Source of the DNA: BOG-908 sp964242595
GTDB taxonomy: Bacteria; Pseudomonadota; Alphaproteobacteria; Acetobacterales; Acetobacteraceae
Assembly: GCA_964242595.1 (NCBI GenBank)
Contig: CAXTBC010000007.1
Coordinates: 16,558 to 80,557, forward strand
Length of the DNA stretch: 64,000 nt
Reading direction: 5' to 3'
In this document: one piece after another, positions 45,108 to 54,023 of the stretch
Layout: every line of letters starts with the position of its first letter
How positions within the stretch are numbered: position 1 is the first letter of the stretch
Notes under the pieces: model-generated
The model's input: only the letters and a program-made list of their open reading frames with translations
Database searches by the model: none
Told to the model about the DNA's origin: nothing
Translations under genes and position numbers: made by a program

Positions 45108-45422
45108 TCAGTTCACGACAACGGCCATGCGCATGTCCGGGGTGATGGTGCAGCGGAGCTTAAAGGAGCCCGCATTGGGAAAGTTCAGGCGGACCACGTT
45201 GCCCGGCTTCTGCAGTCCCACGTCCTGCGGGTCGCCGTCCTGGTCCACAAGCTTCAGGTTATGGTCGCCGGCATCTTCGTTCTTGACCAGAAGCGCGTCG
45301 CCGGCGTGTAGCTTGATCGACGTACGATCAAACTTCTGGTTGGCTTCGCTGACGATGAGATCTGCGGCGTATGCCGGGCGTGCGGCGAACAGCGCGGCAC
45401 TGAGCAAGAGGATGCGTTGCAT
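45108..45422 (-). CDS. periplasmic cupredoxin-like protein with a substituted copper ligand
   Basis: 104 aa. Signal peptide MQRILLLSAALFAARPAYAA then DLIV. The plastocyanin-like fold is visible: FDRTSIKLHAGDALLVKNED, AGDHNLKL, and FKLRCTITPDMRMAVVV. Likely ligands are His54, Cys91 and Met97. In close relatives recalled from methylamine-utilisation operons the motif is C-x-I-H-P-x-M; here the His is Thr94 (codon ACC), so copper binding may be altered. Confidence 0.78.
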   Translation of the reverse strand: MQRILLLSAALFAARPAYAADLIVSEANQKFDRTSIKLHAGDALLVKNEDAGDHNLKLVDQDGDPQDVGLQKPGNVVRLNFPNAGSFKLRCTITPDMRMAVVVN

Positions 45423-45696
45423 GGCTTGGCCTTTGTTGCACGAGACTTGGTGCAGTTTGGGCCACGATGGTTAAGGGAAAGCGAAAGGGTGTGCGGCAGG
45501 AAGGTGAGCACCCGGATGGCTTGGTCACCTTACTATCCGTCAAGCAGGGTTGATGCTCTTCCCCTAATTCCGTTGCGGCCTTGACGTCCCAGACCCAGAG
45601 ACTTGCGCAGGTAGGCGATTGGCGTGAGCTCTCGGTGAGGTGGCGCAGGACCGAGAGCTTCGCCTCGGTCCCTGACGCCGCTTCGCGACGAGTCTG

Positions 45697-46011
45697 TTAG
45701 CCGACGACCACTTCGCTCATCTGAAGAGTGGGTGTGAGGTCTGTGTAATTCTTGACGTCGGCCATGATCTCGGCGGCATGCGGACCAAAGCCGGCCTGGA
45801 ACTGCTCGGCGGATTCGCTGAAGATGTGGCACATGCCTATGTAGGTGGCGGGTGTGCCGGGCGCGCCTCCGGCCATCCCCTTGTCGATCGTGTAGTGGTG
45901 GCAGGCAGCGCCCATCTTGTCCTTCACCATCGGCATGTGCTTGTCGGCGTAGTAGGCGTGGTCGAACCGCGCGCCGGGTTCGTTGGGGTAGAACACGCTG
46001 ACTTTGATCAT
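45697..46011 (-). CDS. EthD-family protein
   Basis: 104 aa, the standard size. MIKVSVFYPNEPGARFDHAY then YADKHMPMVKDKMGAACHHY is the ferredoxin-like EthD start with its conserved His; CHIFSESAEQFQAGFGPHAA follows. EthD proteins are dimeric and accompany oxidation of ethers or act on small reactive compounds; here no partner oxygenase is visible. Confidence 0.85.
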   Translation of the reverse strand: MIKVSVFYPNEPGARFDHAYYADKHMPMVKDKMGAACHHYTIDKGMAGGAPGTPATYIGMCHIFSESAEQFQAGFGPHAAEIMADVKNYTDLTPTLQMSEVVVG

Positions 46012-46089
46012 GGAGTGTCTCCTGGCCTTTGCTGGAATTCAGCAACGTTGTTACCCGGCAGTCGCGTGGGAGGTCTGGTCGAGCCTCAA

Positions 46090-46443
46090 CTAAACTTCGC
46101 TACGCTGTTCAGGTTCTGTGACAGGCCAGCATCGCAGGATTTCGGCATCACGGGCATCAAGGTCGCTGCTGCCAGCGGGCACGTTCGTTCCAGTGTTCCG
46201 GAACATCGACAGCATCTGCGATTGGGTACCTACCCGAACCACCGGGCGGAATACACCCATACCGCGGTCGACCTGGATTGGCAACCAAAGTGCAGGCGTG
46301 ATCACGTCGATCGACCGTGCGGGCAGGCGCCGTTCGCTTGCTTCCGTGCGTAGACCCGCATCCTGCAAACAAATCCTCCGCCACTGTTCCGGCGCCGGCT
46401 TCATGATCACCGCATGCAGGCGATCGATGGCGTCCTCGGCCAA
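46090..46443 (-). CDS. hypothetical protein, uncertain
   Basis: 117 codons (MAEDAIDRLHAVIMKPAPEQ...), open on the minus strand with a codon pattern that looks partly coding (ARSIDVITPALWLPIQVDRG). No family is recognised and no ribosome site is convincing; overlapping plus-strand frames are also open. It may be a remnant. The start is 165 bp upstream of the divergent cupin gene. Confidence 0.3.
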   Translation of the reverse strand: MAEDAIDRLHAVIMKPAPEQWRRICLQDAGLRTEASERRLPARSIDVITPALWLPIQVDRGMGVFRPVVRVGTQSQMLSMFRNTGTNVPAGSSDLDARDAEILRCWPVTEPEQRSEV

Positions 46444-46608
46444 GATGGCGCCAACTGACGAACGCGCAGGAGCGCACGCAACGTCGGCGCATTTCTGCTA
46501 CACATCAGAGGATTGTCTCGCCAAGGCGCGCACCTTCCAAGCCCCTGGGCGTTGGTTGCGGCTGGATCAACCGCAGCGTTGCAAGCTGCGAAACAGGGAA
46601 CTTCGATC

Positions 46609-47082
46609 ATGAGGATGCTTACGACCGGATTGTTTCTCGGCTGCCTGTCTGTGCTTCCCCAGGCGGCCTCCGCCACCGAAGGCCTCGTCGTGCAGGGCGA
46701 CAGCGCCGGCTTCCACTACGGCCCCGCACCATCCTCCCTGCCCAAAGGCACCCAGGTCAGCAACCTGCTGGGGGACCCCTCTCAGCCGGGGCCGTTCGTC
46801 TTGCGCCTGATATTTCCGCCGCACACGGACATCATGCCCCACACGCATTCCAAGCCGGAGACCGTCACGGTGTTGTCCGGCGAGATCTTTCACGAGCACG
46901 GAACGACGCTGGTGCACGCCCAGGGCACGGAACTGACGGCAGGCGGTTTCGTGTACCTGCCGCAAGGGATGCCCCATTCCTTGTGGACCACAAACCAGCA
47001 GGCCGTCATCCAGGTCTCGGGCACCGGGCCGTTCGGCCTGCAATACGTCAACCCGGCCGACGACCCGAGCCGGGCGAAGTAG
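46609..47082 (+). CDS. exported cupin-domain protein
   Basis: 157 aa. Signal peptide MRMLTTGLFLGCLSVLPQAA ending SA-TEG, with AGGGAA before ATG 46609. The cupin metal motif is in PPHTDIMPHTHSKPETVTVL then SGEIFHEHG, with the second cupin motif around GGFVYLPQGMPHSLWT. A periplasmic enzyme or binding protein with a metal site is likely; substrate unknown. Confidence 0.82.
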   Translation: MRMLTTGLFLGCLSVLPQAASATEGLVVQGDSAGFHYGPAPSSLPKGTQVSNLLGDPSQPGPFVLRLIFPPHTDIMPHTHSKPETVTVLSGEIFHEHGTTLVHAQGTELTAGGFVYLPQGMPHSLWTTNQQAVIQVSGTGPFGLQYVNPADDPSRAK

Positions 47083-47170
47083 CCGCGACACAAAGGTCAC
47101 TGTTCGAGGTGGCTGGGCGTTCGGCGCCTCCACTTCGAACCGCCTGGTCCGGCCCAGTCTACAGCAGCGT

Positions 47171-48735
47171 CTAGTAGAACAGTATCGCGCCGGCCGACAC
47201 CGCGTTTGAACTGGTCGAGTAGGGGCCGTGCGATTTCGACTCCTGGTGCGCGAACTCGCCCACCAGCGTGACCCAGCTTGTCAGGTTGTAGTAGCCGGCG
47301 CCGATCTCCGCTTCGTTGCGCCGCACAAGGTCGGGGTCGACGTCGCCGGCCGCGCGGAACAGGGAGCTCTGCCCGTAGCTTCCGACAAGCTTGAACTTCG
47401 GCGTGATCTTGTAGCTGGCCTGCACGTAGCCGCCTTCGGAGTCGCGCAGGGCTCCGTCTGCGGAAAGGCCGTCGAAGAACTTGGCCGTGGTGCCCACGCC
47501 CGAGCCACGATAGACGTAGCCGGTCAGCCCGACCGGCCCGAAGGTTATCGCGGCGCCCGCTTCGCCGCGGCGGCTGTCTTGCTGGTGCTGCCGTGCACAA
47601 CTGCCGTCGTTGTCAGCGGGGTGATGCCCTGCTCGTTCTGGGTCATGAAGCCAGCCCAGGCATGGGCGGTGAAGCTCTTGGATTTGTAGTCGTAGGTGAC
47701 CTTGCCTTCGAACTCCGGGGCGCTGTGTTCCTCGGCGGTGCCCGAAAGGCCCGAGAAGTCAAACTCGTTCAGCGGAGTGAGAACACCTACGTCCAGCTGG
47801 AAGCCCGCCACGATCGGGCTGAGATAGCTGATCTGCGGCAGGAAGTCCGTATAGATGTAGCCGAAGCCGATACGCCCCAGGGAGGTGTTGGCGGGATCGG
47901 CGTTGCTGCCTGTCGCACCTACGCTCAGCAACGTCGCGTCGTTCAGGATCGCGTCGGAGCCGAAGATCGCGATGTCGCGGCCGAACTTGAAGGTGCCGAT
48001 ATCCTTGGTACCGACCGTCATGAAGGTTTTGCGGAAGTCTCCGCCCGTCGTGCCCAGGGCGTTGGCGGCACCGCCGGCGTTGGCGTTCAATGGGTTGGCA
48101 CTGACGTTGGCAGAGTTGATGCCCGGGTAGACGCCGAACGTCGCCGTGACGTCGATGCCTTCCTGCGTGGTCGCGACGGTTGCGATGAAGGCGCCGGGCA
48201 GCAGGCCGTTGCGTATGGAAGACGAGTCGAAGCCGCTCGCGTCGGCAAGGCCTCCCGCGGGGGAATGGCCCGCACTGTCGGCACCGGAGAAGGTGTAGAA
48301 ACCGTTGACGATGCCGGAGAAGTTCAGGTCCACATCGCCGACGCGCATGGTGATGCCGGCGCCCGGCTTGTAGGGCTGCACGTGGACGAGGTCCGGGCTG
48401 GTCTGCATCTCCTGCTCCATCGCCTCCATCTTGTGCATGGAGGCTTGTGCGGCGGCGGCGCTGCTGGCGGCGGCCAGTGCCGCGCTGTTGGCGCGGGCAA
48501 CGGCGTCCGGGTCTGACTGCGGCTCGGCGTAGGCGGCCGTGGCGTGGCGCCCGCGTGGCGTAGCCTTTCCGCCATGCAGATGCTTGTGCAGCAACGTGGT
48601 GTATTCCGTCTGTGAAAGACTCCCGCGCGCGTGCAGGATTTCCAGCAGGTCCGTGTAGTCGTCCGCACGAGCAGGCATCGCCGCCAATGCTACGAGTGAC
48701 ACCGATGCAAGCAGTCCTAATGTGACGTTGTTCAT
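47171..48735 (-). pseudogene. outer-membrane porin split by a frameshift
   Basis: Signal peptide (MNNVTLGLLASVSLVALAAM ending ARA-DD), a helical N-terminal stretch with a coiled-coil (MHKMEAMEQEMQ), then barrel strands (FKFGRDIAIFGSDAILND, FGYIYTDFLPQISYLSPIVA). After codon 396 the frame stops at 47545, but the missing barrel end continues in the next frame: GEAGAAITFGPVGLTGYVYR then YVQASYKITPKFKLVGSYGQ and a final aromatic AILFY, the usual porin C terminus. The break lies in a GCCGCCGCGGCG stretch near 47560-47575, a place where a one-base slip or a sequencing error is easy. Confidence 0.82.
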
Positions 48736-49155
48736 CGCTTCCCCCAGGGAGGTGGCGCTTTGATCAGCGCCTTTCTACAACGATCAGTTTAACGATCGTC
48801 TTCCCGCAGCCAGCTTTTACGAGGCGAGTATTAGGTGCAATGATCCTCCGGAAATCCTCGTTGCGATGTGTAGCAGTTCTGCGACAAGGAGCCGCGCAAG
48901 CTGGAACGAGGAATATAATTTGTTGTCTCTGAATAACCCGCTGAATACAGGCAACTGGGCGTGAGCGTAACGGCCGTCGCGTGATCTCTAGTTTAGCGCA
49001 CTGAAATTCTAACCCCTGAGGATTAGTCAACGGCGCCGACTCTAACACCAATGGTCGAGGTCTCGACCCGTAAGCAAGTGGAGGACTCTGTTTGCGCAGC
49101 ACGCGCTTGCGTTGCGGGTACTCGAGGCTCCAGACCTTGCTGAGTGGTTTATTCT
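48736..49155. other. gap upstream of the porin, no gene seen
   Basis: 420 bp. A 112-codon minus-strand frame is open but has no start signal or family motif. The AT content is higher than in neighbouring genes, in keeping with a promoter region for the porin. Confidence 0.4.
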
Positions 49156-49292
49156 TGAGGAAGGCCAGGGGCTCTGCCCCTGGACCCCGCTAAGGACAAG
49201 TCCTTAGAACCTGTTTGTAAAATATCCTAAACAGATGGAGGTCTGAGGCCACGAGGCCCCAGCGGGGTTTGGGGCAGAGCCCCATGCTTGCC
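49156..49292. repeat. GC-rich dispersed repeat, family B (full copy)
   Basis: GGCCAGGGGCTCTGCCCCTG, CTAAGGACAAGTCCTTAG, AACCTGTTTGTAAAATATCC, GGCCACGAGGCCCC and GGGGCAGAGCCCC. Lies just downstream of the aldehyde dehydrogenase stop. Confidence 0.85.
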
Positions 49293-49304
49293 TACAGCCC
49301 AGTG

Positions 49305-50825
49305 TCAGAAGAAGCCCATCGGCTTGGTCGAATAGCTCACAAGCATGTTCTTCGTCTGCTGATAGTGGTCCAACATCATGCGGTGATTCTCCCGCCCGAT
49401 GCCGGATTGCTTGTAGCCGCCAAAGGCCGCATGTGCCGGATACAGGTGGTAGCAGTTCGTCCAGACGCGGCCGGCCTGGATGCCGCGGCCGAAGCGGTAG
49501 GCGCGGTTGCTGTCACGCGTCCAGATTCCGGCGCCCAGGCCGTAGACGGTGTCGTTGGCCTTGTGCATCGCGTCTTCGTCGTCCTTGAACGTCGTTACCG
49601 ACAGCACCGGGCCGAAGATCTCCTCCTGGAACACGCGCATCGAGTTCTGGCCTTCGAAGATCGTCGGCTTGACGTAGAAGCCGCCGTCCAGGTCGCCGCC
49701 CAGCTTCGTGCGCTCTCCGCCTGTGAGCACCTTGGCACCCTCCTTCCTCCCAATGTCGAAGTAGGACAGGATCTTCTCGAGCTGCTCGTTAGAGGCCTGG
49801 GCGCCGACCATCGTGCTCATGTCGAGCGGGTTGCCCATCTTGATCGCCTCGACACGCTTGATCGCCGCTTCCATGAAGCGGTCGTAGATGCTCTCGTGCA
49901 CGAGCGCGCGGCTGGGGCAGGTACACACTTCCCCCTGGTTAAGCGCGAACATGGCGAAGCCTTCGAGGCACTTGTCGAAGAAGTCGTCCTGCTCTTCCGC
50001 CACGTCGGCGAAGAAGATGTTCGGCGACTTGCCGCCGAGCTCCAGCGTCACGGGGATGATGTTCTCCGACGCGTACTGCATGATCAGCCGGCCGGTGCTC
50101 GTCTCGCCGGTGAACGCCACCTTGGCGATGCGCTTGTTCTGCGCGAGCGGCTTGCCCGCTTCCACGCCGAACCCGTTGACGACGTTGACCACGCCCGGTG
50201 GGATCACGTCTGCCAGGATGTCCATCAGCACCATGATCGCCATGGGCGTCTGCTCTGCGGGCTTGAGGACCACACAGTTGCCCGCGGCCAAAGCAGGGGC
50301 GAGCTTCCAGATCGCCATGAGCAACGGGAAGTTCCAAGGTATGATCTGGCCCACTACGCCGAGCGGCTCGTGGAAGTGATATGCCACGGTGTCGTGGTCG
50401 ATCTCGCTGATGCCGCCTTCCTGGGCGCGTATGCAGCCGGCGAAGTAGCGGAAATGGTCGATGCCGAGCGGAAGATCGGCGATTGTGGTTTCCCTGATCG
50501 GCTTGCCGTTGTCGATCGTCTCGATCATCGCGAGCAGGTCGAGCTTCTCCTCCATCTTGTCGGCGATGCGCAGCAGCACGCGGGACCGCTCGGCGACCGA
50601 GGTGCGGCCCCACGATTCACGCGCGGCATGGGCCGCGTCCAGGGCGAGCTCCACATCCTCGGCGCTGGAGCGGGCGATCGTGCAGACGATCTGCCCGTTG
50701 ATCGGCGACACGTTGTCGAAGTAACGGCCCTTGACGGGCGCCACCCACTTGCCGCCGATGAAGTTGTCGTATTGCGGCCGGATGGCGATGTGCTGTGCCA
50801 CGTCCTGAAGAATCTTGCTGACCAT
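49305..50825 (-). CDS. NAD-dependent acetaldehyde/aldehyde dehydrogenase (ExaC/AcoD type)
   Basis: 506 aa. The catalytic Cys is in NQGEVCTCPSRALVHES, the general-base Glu in TLELGGKSPNIFFADV, the cofactor loop in VAFTGETSTGRLI, and the C-terminal end is YQQTKNMLVSYSTKPMGFF, all typical of the alcohol-linked AldA/ExaC branch. It oxidises the aldehyde produced by the periplasmic alcohol dehydrogenase encoded downstream on the same strand order. It starts 45 nt from the end of the cytochrome fusion gene, so it is probably the third gene of the operon. Confidence 0.93.
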   Translation of the reverse strand: MVSKILQDVAQHIAIRPQYDNFIGGKWVAPVKGRYFDNVSPINGQIVCTIARSSAEDVELALDAAHAARESWGRTSVAERSRVLLRIADKMEEKLDLLAMIETIDNGKPIRETTIADLPLGIDHFRYFAGCIRAQEGGISEIDHDTVAYHFHEPLGVVGQIIPWNFPLLMAIWKLAPALAAGNCVVLKPAEQTPMAIMVLMDILADVIPPGVVNVVNGFGVEAGKPLAQNKRIAKVAFTGETSTGRLIMQYASENIIPVTLELGGKSPNIFFADVAEEQDDFFDKCLEGFAMFALNQGEVCTCPSRALVHESIYDRFMEAAIKRVEAIKMGNPLDMSTMVGAQASNEQLEKILSYFDIGRKEGAKVLTGGERTKLGGDLDGGFYVKPTIFEGQNSMRVFQEEIFGPVLSVTTFKDDEDAMHKANDTVYGLGAGIWTRDSNRAYRFGRGIQAGRVWTNCYHLYPAHAAFGGYKQSGIGRENHRMMLDHYQQTKNMLVSYSTKPMGFF

Positions 50826-50870
50826 GTCCTGTCTCCTACGATGCGGTTCTTGTCGTGTGCAGGCGGACGA

Positions 50871-51974
50871 TCAGCCGCCCTGCCAGCGCAGCTTGACGGT
50901 CGAGCTGGTCGCCTGGTCGAAGCCCAGGCTCGAGTCTCCCGCAGGGTAGCCGTTCTGCTGCAGCAGGTAGGCCATGATGTCGACGTACTCGGCCTTCTCC
51001 AGGCCGCCCGGGTTGGTGGCCGGCATCTGCTGCGAGACCACCGTGAACACCTCGCCTACCGTGTAGTCGGCCTTGGCGTTGGCCCAATTCGGCCCCTTCA
51101 GCGCTGGGCCGGCGCGGCCCTCCAGATGGGCGCCGTGGCACATCGCGCAGTTGCCGACGAACTTGGCAAAACCCACTGCCGCCTGGGTCTTGGTGTAAAG
51201 GGCCGGCACCACCGAGCTGGTCGGGGGAGGAGTCTTTATCGCGATCTTCGTGGCGTTGAAGATTTTGGCCTGCGGTGACGCGCCCGGCAGGTAGAGCGCC
51301 ACGACGTCGTAGCGGGCATGCGGTTCGTTCAGCGGGTAGGTCGCGAGCCTGACCGCGCCCGGCTGGCTCTCGTATTGCTCCACGGTCGGCTGCCAGATCA
51401 TCGCCGCCTTCACCTCGCCCTTGGTGATCGTCTGCATGGTGTCCGCATCCGTGGTGTGGATGTCGGCCAGGATGGCGCCGTTCTCGGGGAAGAACAGGGC
51501 AGGTGCCGTCTCCGCCGTGATGGCCACCTCGGTCCCTGCAGGCAGGTCGGCCAGGCTGTGCGCCGTCGTGCCTGGCGCGTCCACCAGCACGAAGCCTGTC
51601 TGCGCGTAAGGCTTGGTTGTCAGCAAGCCGGGGGGCGGGGCTCCGCCGGCGGTGTCGATGGGGTAGCCCATCACCAAGTCACATCGCGTGGTGAGCAGCT
51701 GCTTGAACTTCCGCAGCGGAAAGCCGTCGTCGCCGCCGCCATCGAACGAGGCCACCACCAGCTTCAGCCCGGCCTGCGCGGCCACCCGCTCGGCCACGCT
51801 TCTGTCGCGCGCTGCCTTGGCGCTGGAGCTGTCCAGGCAGACGCGCAAGTCGGCAGCCTGGGCGGCCGCGACACCGGCGGCCATCAAGGCGCCCTGCAGC
51901 GCCAGGCCGGCCAGGGCGCCACGGGCGGGGTGCGACGCACCCCGCCCAGACCCGGAGGATTTCGTCACCTTCAT
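50871..51974 (-). CDS. XoxJ/MxaJ-like binding protein fused to cytochrome c
   Basis: 367 aa. Signal peptide (LAGLALQGALMAAGVAAAQA-AD). Residues 42-255 form a periplasmic binding-protein-like domain (LRVCLDSSSAKAARDRSVAE, LVMGYPIDTAGGA, VKAAMIWQPTVEQY), as in MxaJ/XoxJ partners of quinoprotein dehydrogenases. Residues 265-367 are a class I cytochrome c with CAMCH (276-280) and a probable Met ligand in SQQMPATNPGG. The fusion joins the accessory protein and the electron acceptor in one chain. It starts 4 nt after the dehydrogenase stop. Confidence 0.88.
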   Translation of the reverse strand: MKVTKSSGSGRGASHPARGALAGLALQGALMAAGVAAAQAADLRVCLDSSSAKAARDRSVAERVAAQAGLKLVVASFDGGGDDGFPLRKFKQLLTTRCDLVMGYPIDTAGGAPPPGLLTTKPYAQTGFVLVDAPGTTAHSLADLPAGTEVAITAETAPALFFPENGAILADIHTTDADTMQTITKGEVKAAMIWQPTVEQYESQPGAVRLATYPLNEPHARYDVVALYLPGASPQAKIFNATKIAIKTPPPTSSVVPALYTKTQAAVGFAKFVGNCAMCHGAHLEGRAGPALKGPNWANAKADYTVGEVFTVVSQQMPATNPGGLEKAEYVDIMAYLLQQNGYPAGDSSLGFDQATSSTVKLRWQGG

Positions 51975-51978
51975 GCGG

Positions 51979-53727
51979 TCAGAGGCCGAACACGTACAGG
52001 TGCCCGCCCAGGGGTATCGAGCTGACGGCAGGGTCCTTCGCCATGTCGCCGCCCCAGATCGGCGTGGCACCGCCCCAGCCCGACCAGACGCCGACATATT
52101 GCTTGTCGCCCACCTTCCAGGTGCTCGGCACGCCGATCACGCCGCTGCTCATCTGCGGGCTCTTCCACTTCACCGCTCCCGTCTTCGCGTCGAAGGCGTA
52201 GAGGTAGCCGTCGGCCGAGCCGGAGAACACCAGGCCGCCGGCGGTCGCCAGCATGCCGTCGTTCCACGGCAGCTTGCTGCCGAAGCGCCAGGCCTGCTTG
52301 CCGGTGTTCAGGTCGATCGCCTGCACCGAGCCCCACTCGTTGGGGAAGGCCGGGTCACGCAACACCTTGAAGCTCTCGTCGAGAAACGGCAGCCCGGCCT
52401 TGTAGGCGCCACCCGTGACACCCTTGATGGTCATGCAGGTGTGCATGGTGGGAACGTAGGCGAAATGCGTCTGCGGATCGATCGCGATCGGCCACCAGTT
52501 CTTACCGCCGAGGAAGCTGGGGCAGGTGAAGACTTCCTTGCCCACGTCAGGCCGCATCTTGTCGTCCGTCACCATCAGGCCGGCCGTCACGCCGCTTACG
52601 CTGGTCGCGGTGGCGAATTTCTGCGCGTAGATCAGCTTACCACTTTGGCGGTTGATGGCGTAGAACCAGCCGTTACGGCTGGCCGAGACGATCGCCTTCT
52701 GCGCCACGCCAGCATAGGTGATGTCGGTCAGCACGGTCTCGTTCGTGCCGTCGTAGTCCCAGGTGTCGTGCGGCGTGTACTGGTAGTACCACTTGATCGC
52801 GCCGGAGTCAGGGCTCATGGCGATCACGCTGTCGGTGTAGAGGTTCGTGCCCGGACGCAGCCGCGCCAGCCAGGGGCCGGGGTTGCCCACGCCCCAGAAC
52901 AGCGTGTCGGTCTCCGCGTCGTAGGAGCCGGTCAGCCAGGCGCCGCCCCCACCCGTCTTGTAGGCGCCCTTCGGCCAGGTCTTGCCGCCAGCCTCGTTGG
53001 GCGCGGGCACGGTGTAGCGCTGCCAGAGCTGGGTGCCGTTCGTGGTGTCCAGTGCCACGACGGAGCCGCGGGCGCCGTACTCGCCGCCCGACAGGCCGAC
53101 GATGACCTTGCCCTTGACCACGAGGGGCGCCAGCGTCATCGCGGCGCCCAGATCGGCCGGTGCCAACTGCTTCTTCCAGACGACCGCGCCCGTCCTGGCG
53201 TTCAGCGCGACCACGTAGTTGTCCAGCGTGGCGAGGTAGACGTTGTCGCCGTAGAGCGCCACGCCGCGGTTGACCACGTCACAGCACACCGTCTTCAGGC
53301 CGACGCCGCTCAGGTCGTGCTTGTAGGTCCACAGCGCCTTGCCAGTGCTGGCCTGGAAGGCGTGCACCTCGTCCTTTGGCGTGGTGACGAACATGTAGTC
53401 GCCGTTGATCATCGGCGGCGATTCGTGGCCCTGCTCGAAGCTGCTCTTGAAGTCCCAGACGGGCTTGAGCGATGCGACGTTGGAGGTGTTGAGCTTGGTG
53501 AGTTCCGAGTAGCCGGTGCTGCCGTAATCATGCCGGTACATCAGCCAGCCGGGGTCGGACGCGGCGGCGGCAAGCCTCTGATCGGTCACCGGCGCGTAGC
53601 CGGGCACGCCAGCCTGGATCTCGGCGGCGACACGCGCTGCGGGCAGGGCGAGCAGCGCGGCACCGAGCATCAACCCGATGCGTCGGGCGCGTGCACGGCT
53701 GGGAAGCTGGCGGTATAGGAACGTCAA
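51979..53727 (-). CDS. PQQ-dependent alcohol dehydrogenase, probably lanthanide-dependent
   Basis: About 582 aa from a TTG at 53727 that has GGAGG 8 nt upstream; this gives a proper signal peptide (RRIGLMLGAALLALPAARVA-AE). The open frame before it is not supported. Vicinal disulfide Cys148-Cys149 (KTVCCDVVNRG), propeller tryptophan-docking motifs (ARTGAVVWKKQ, LNTGKQAWRFG), and D324-Y325-D326 in TPHDTWDYDGTNE. An Asp two residues after the catalytic Asp is established as the extra metal ligand in lanthanide enzymes (XoxF, ExaF, PedH), while calcium enzymes have Ala, Ser or Thr there. It oxidises primary alcohols in the periplasm. Confidence 0.9.
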   Translation of the reverse strand: MTFLYRQLPSRARARRIGLMLGAALLALPAARVAAEIQAGVPGYAPVTDQRLAAAASDPGWLMYRHDYGSTGYSELTKLNTSNVASLKPVWDFKSSFEQGHESPPMINGDYMFVTTPKDEVHAFQASTGKALWTYKHDLSGVGLKTVCCDVVNRGVALYGDNVYLATLDNYVVALNARTGAVVWKKQLAPADLGAAMTLAPLVVKGKVIVGLSGGEYGARGSVVALDTTNGTQLWQRYTVPAPNEAGGKTWPKGAYKTGGGGAWLTGSYDAETDTLFWGVGNPGPWLARLRPGTNLYTDSVIAMSPDSGAIKWYYQYTPHDTWDYDGTNETVLTDITYAGVAQKAIVSASRNGWFYAINRQSGKLIYAQKFATATSVSGVTAGLMVTDDKMRPDVGKEVFTCPSFLGGKNWWPIAIDPQTHFAYVPTMHTCMTIKGVTGGAYKAGLPFLDESFKVLRDPAFPNEWGSVQAIDLNTGKQAWRFGSKLPWNDGMLATAGGLVFSGSADGYLYAFDAKTGAVKWKSPQMSSGVIGVPSTWKVGDKQYVGVWSGWGGATPIWGGDMAKDPAVSSIPLGGHLYVFGL

Positions 53728-53862
53728 GGGAAGTCCTCCATGTTTTTTGTGGCTGGCGGCTCGCGGTGGCACCGTTGAAGCGCCGTTCTGCCGGGCTTGC
53801 CTTATAGGCGCGCGTTTTCGCCGGTTTGCGCAATGCCCTCGCGGCGCGGGTGCATTGCGATG

Positions 53863-53880
53863 TGTCGCAATCTTGCGACA
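53863..53880. promoter_or_regulatory. palindromic operator 1 between the alcohol dehydrogenase and its regulator
   Basis: TGTCGCAATCTTGCGACA, a perfect 8-bp inverted repeat with 2-bp centre. A second near-identical site lies 38 bp away. Likely bound by the Fis-type regulator encoded next to it. Confidence 0.75.
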
Positions 53881-53900
53881 TGTTCGAAGTCCGCGAAATC

Positions 53901-53918
53901 TGTCGCAAAGCTGCGACA
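53901..53918. promoter_or_regulatory. palindromic operator 2 between the alcohol dehydrogenase and its regulator
   Basis: TGTCGCAAAGCTGCGACA, arms TGTCGCA/TGCGACA matching operator 1. The 38-bp centre-to-centre distance is near 3.6 helical turns, so the two are on roughly opposite or adjacent faces of the helix. Confidence 0.75.
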
Positions 53919-54023
53919 CATCGTAAACGGCAGGTAACTTTACCTCACGTTGGACCCGGCGATCATGTATGGTCCGCAACTACAGGCTGGCAAAGACCGG
54001 CCGAGAGACGTTCGGAGGAGACC

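Noticed and set aside
46118..46612. 164-codon plus-strand open frame before the cupin gene
   Set aside because: Ser/Arg-rich, no motif, no ribosome site, and it runs into the cupin start; the competing minus-strand frame is slightly better.
49269..51278. 669-codon plus-strand open frame
   Set aside because: Antisense to the aldehyde dehydrogenase with its catalytic residues; no motif on the plus strand.
51688..53718. 676-codon plus-strand open frame
   Set aside because: Antisense to the quinoprotein dehydrogenase; composition is typical of a GC-frame shadow.
53765..53779. Sigma-54-like TGGCACCGTTGAAGC on the plus strand
   Set aside because: The -12 box is poor, it lies 250 bp before the regulator with the operators downstream, and the local regulator lacks the ATPase domain needed for sigma-54.
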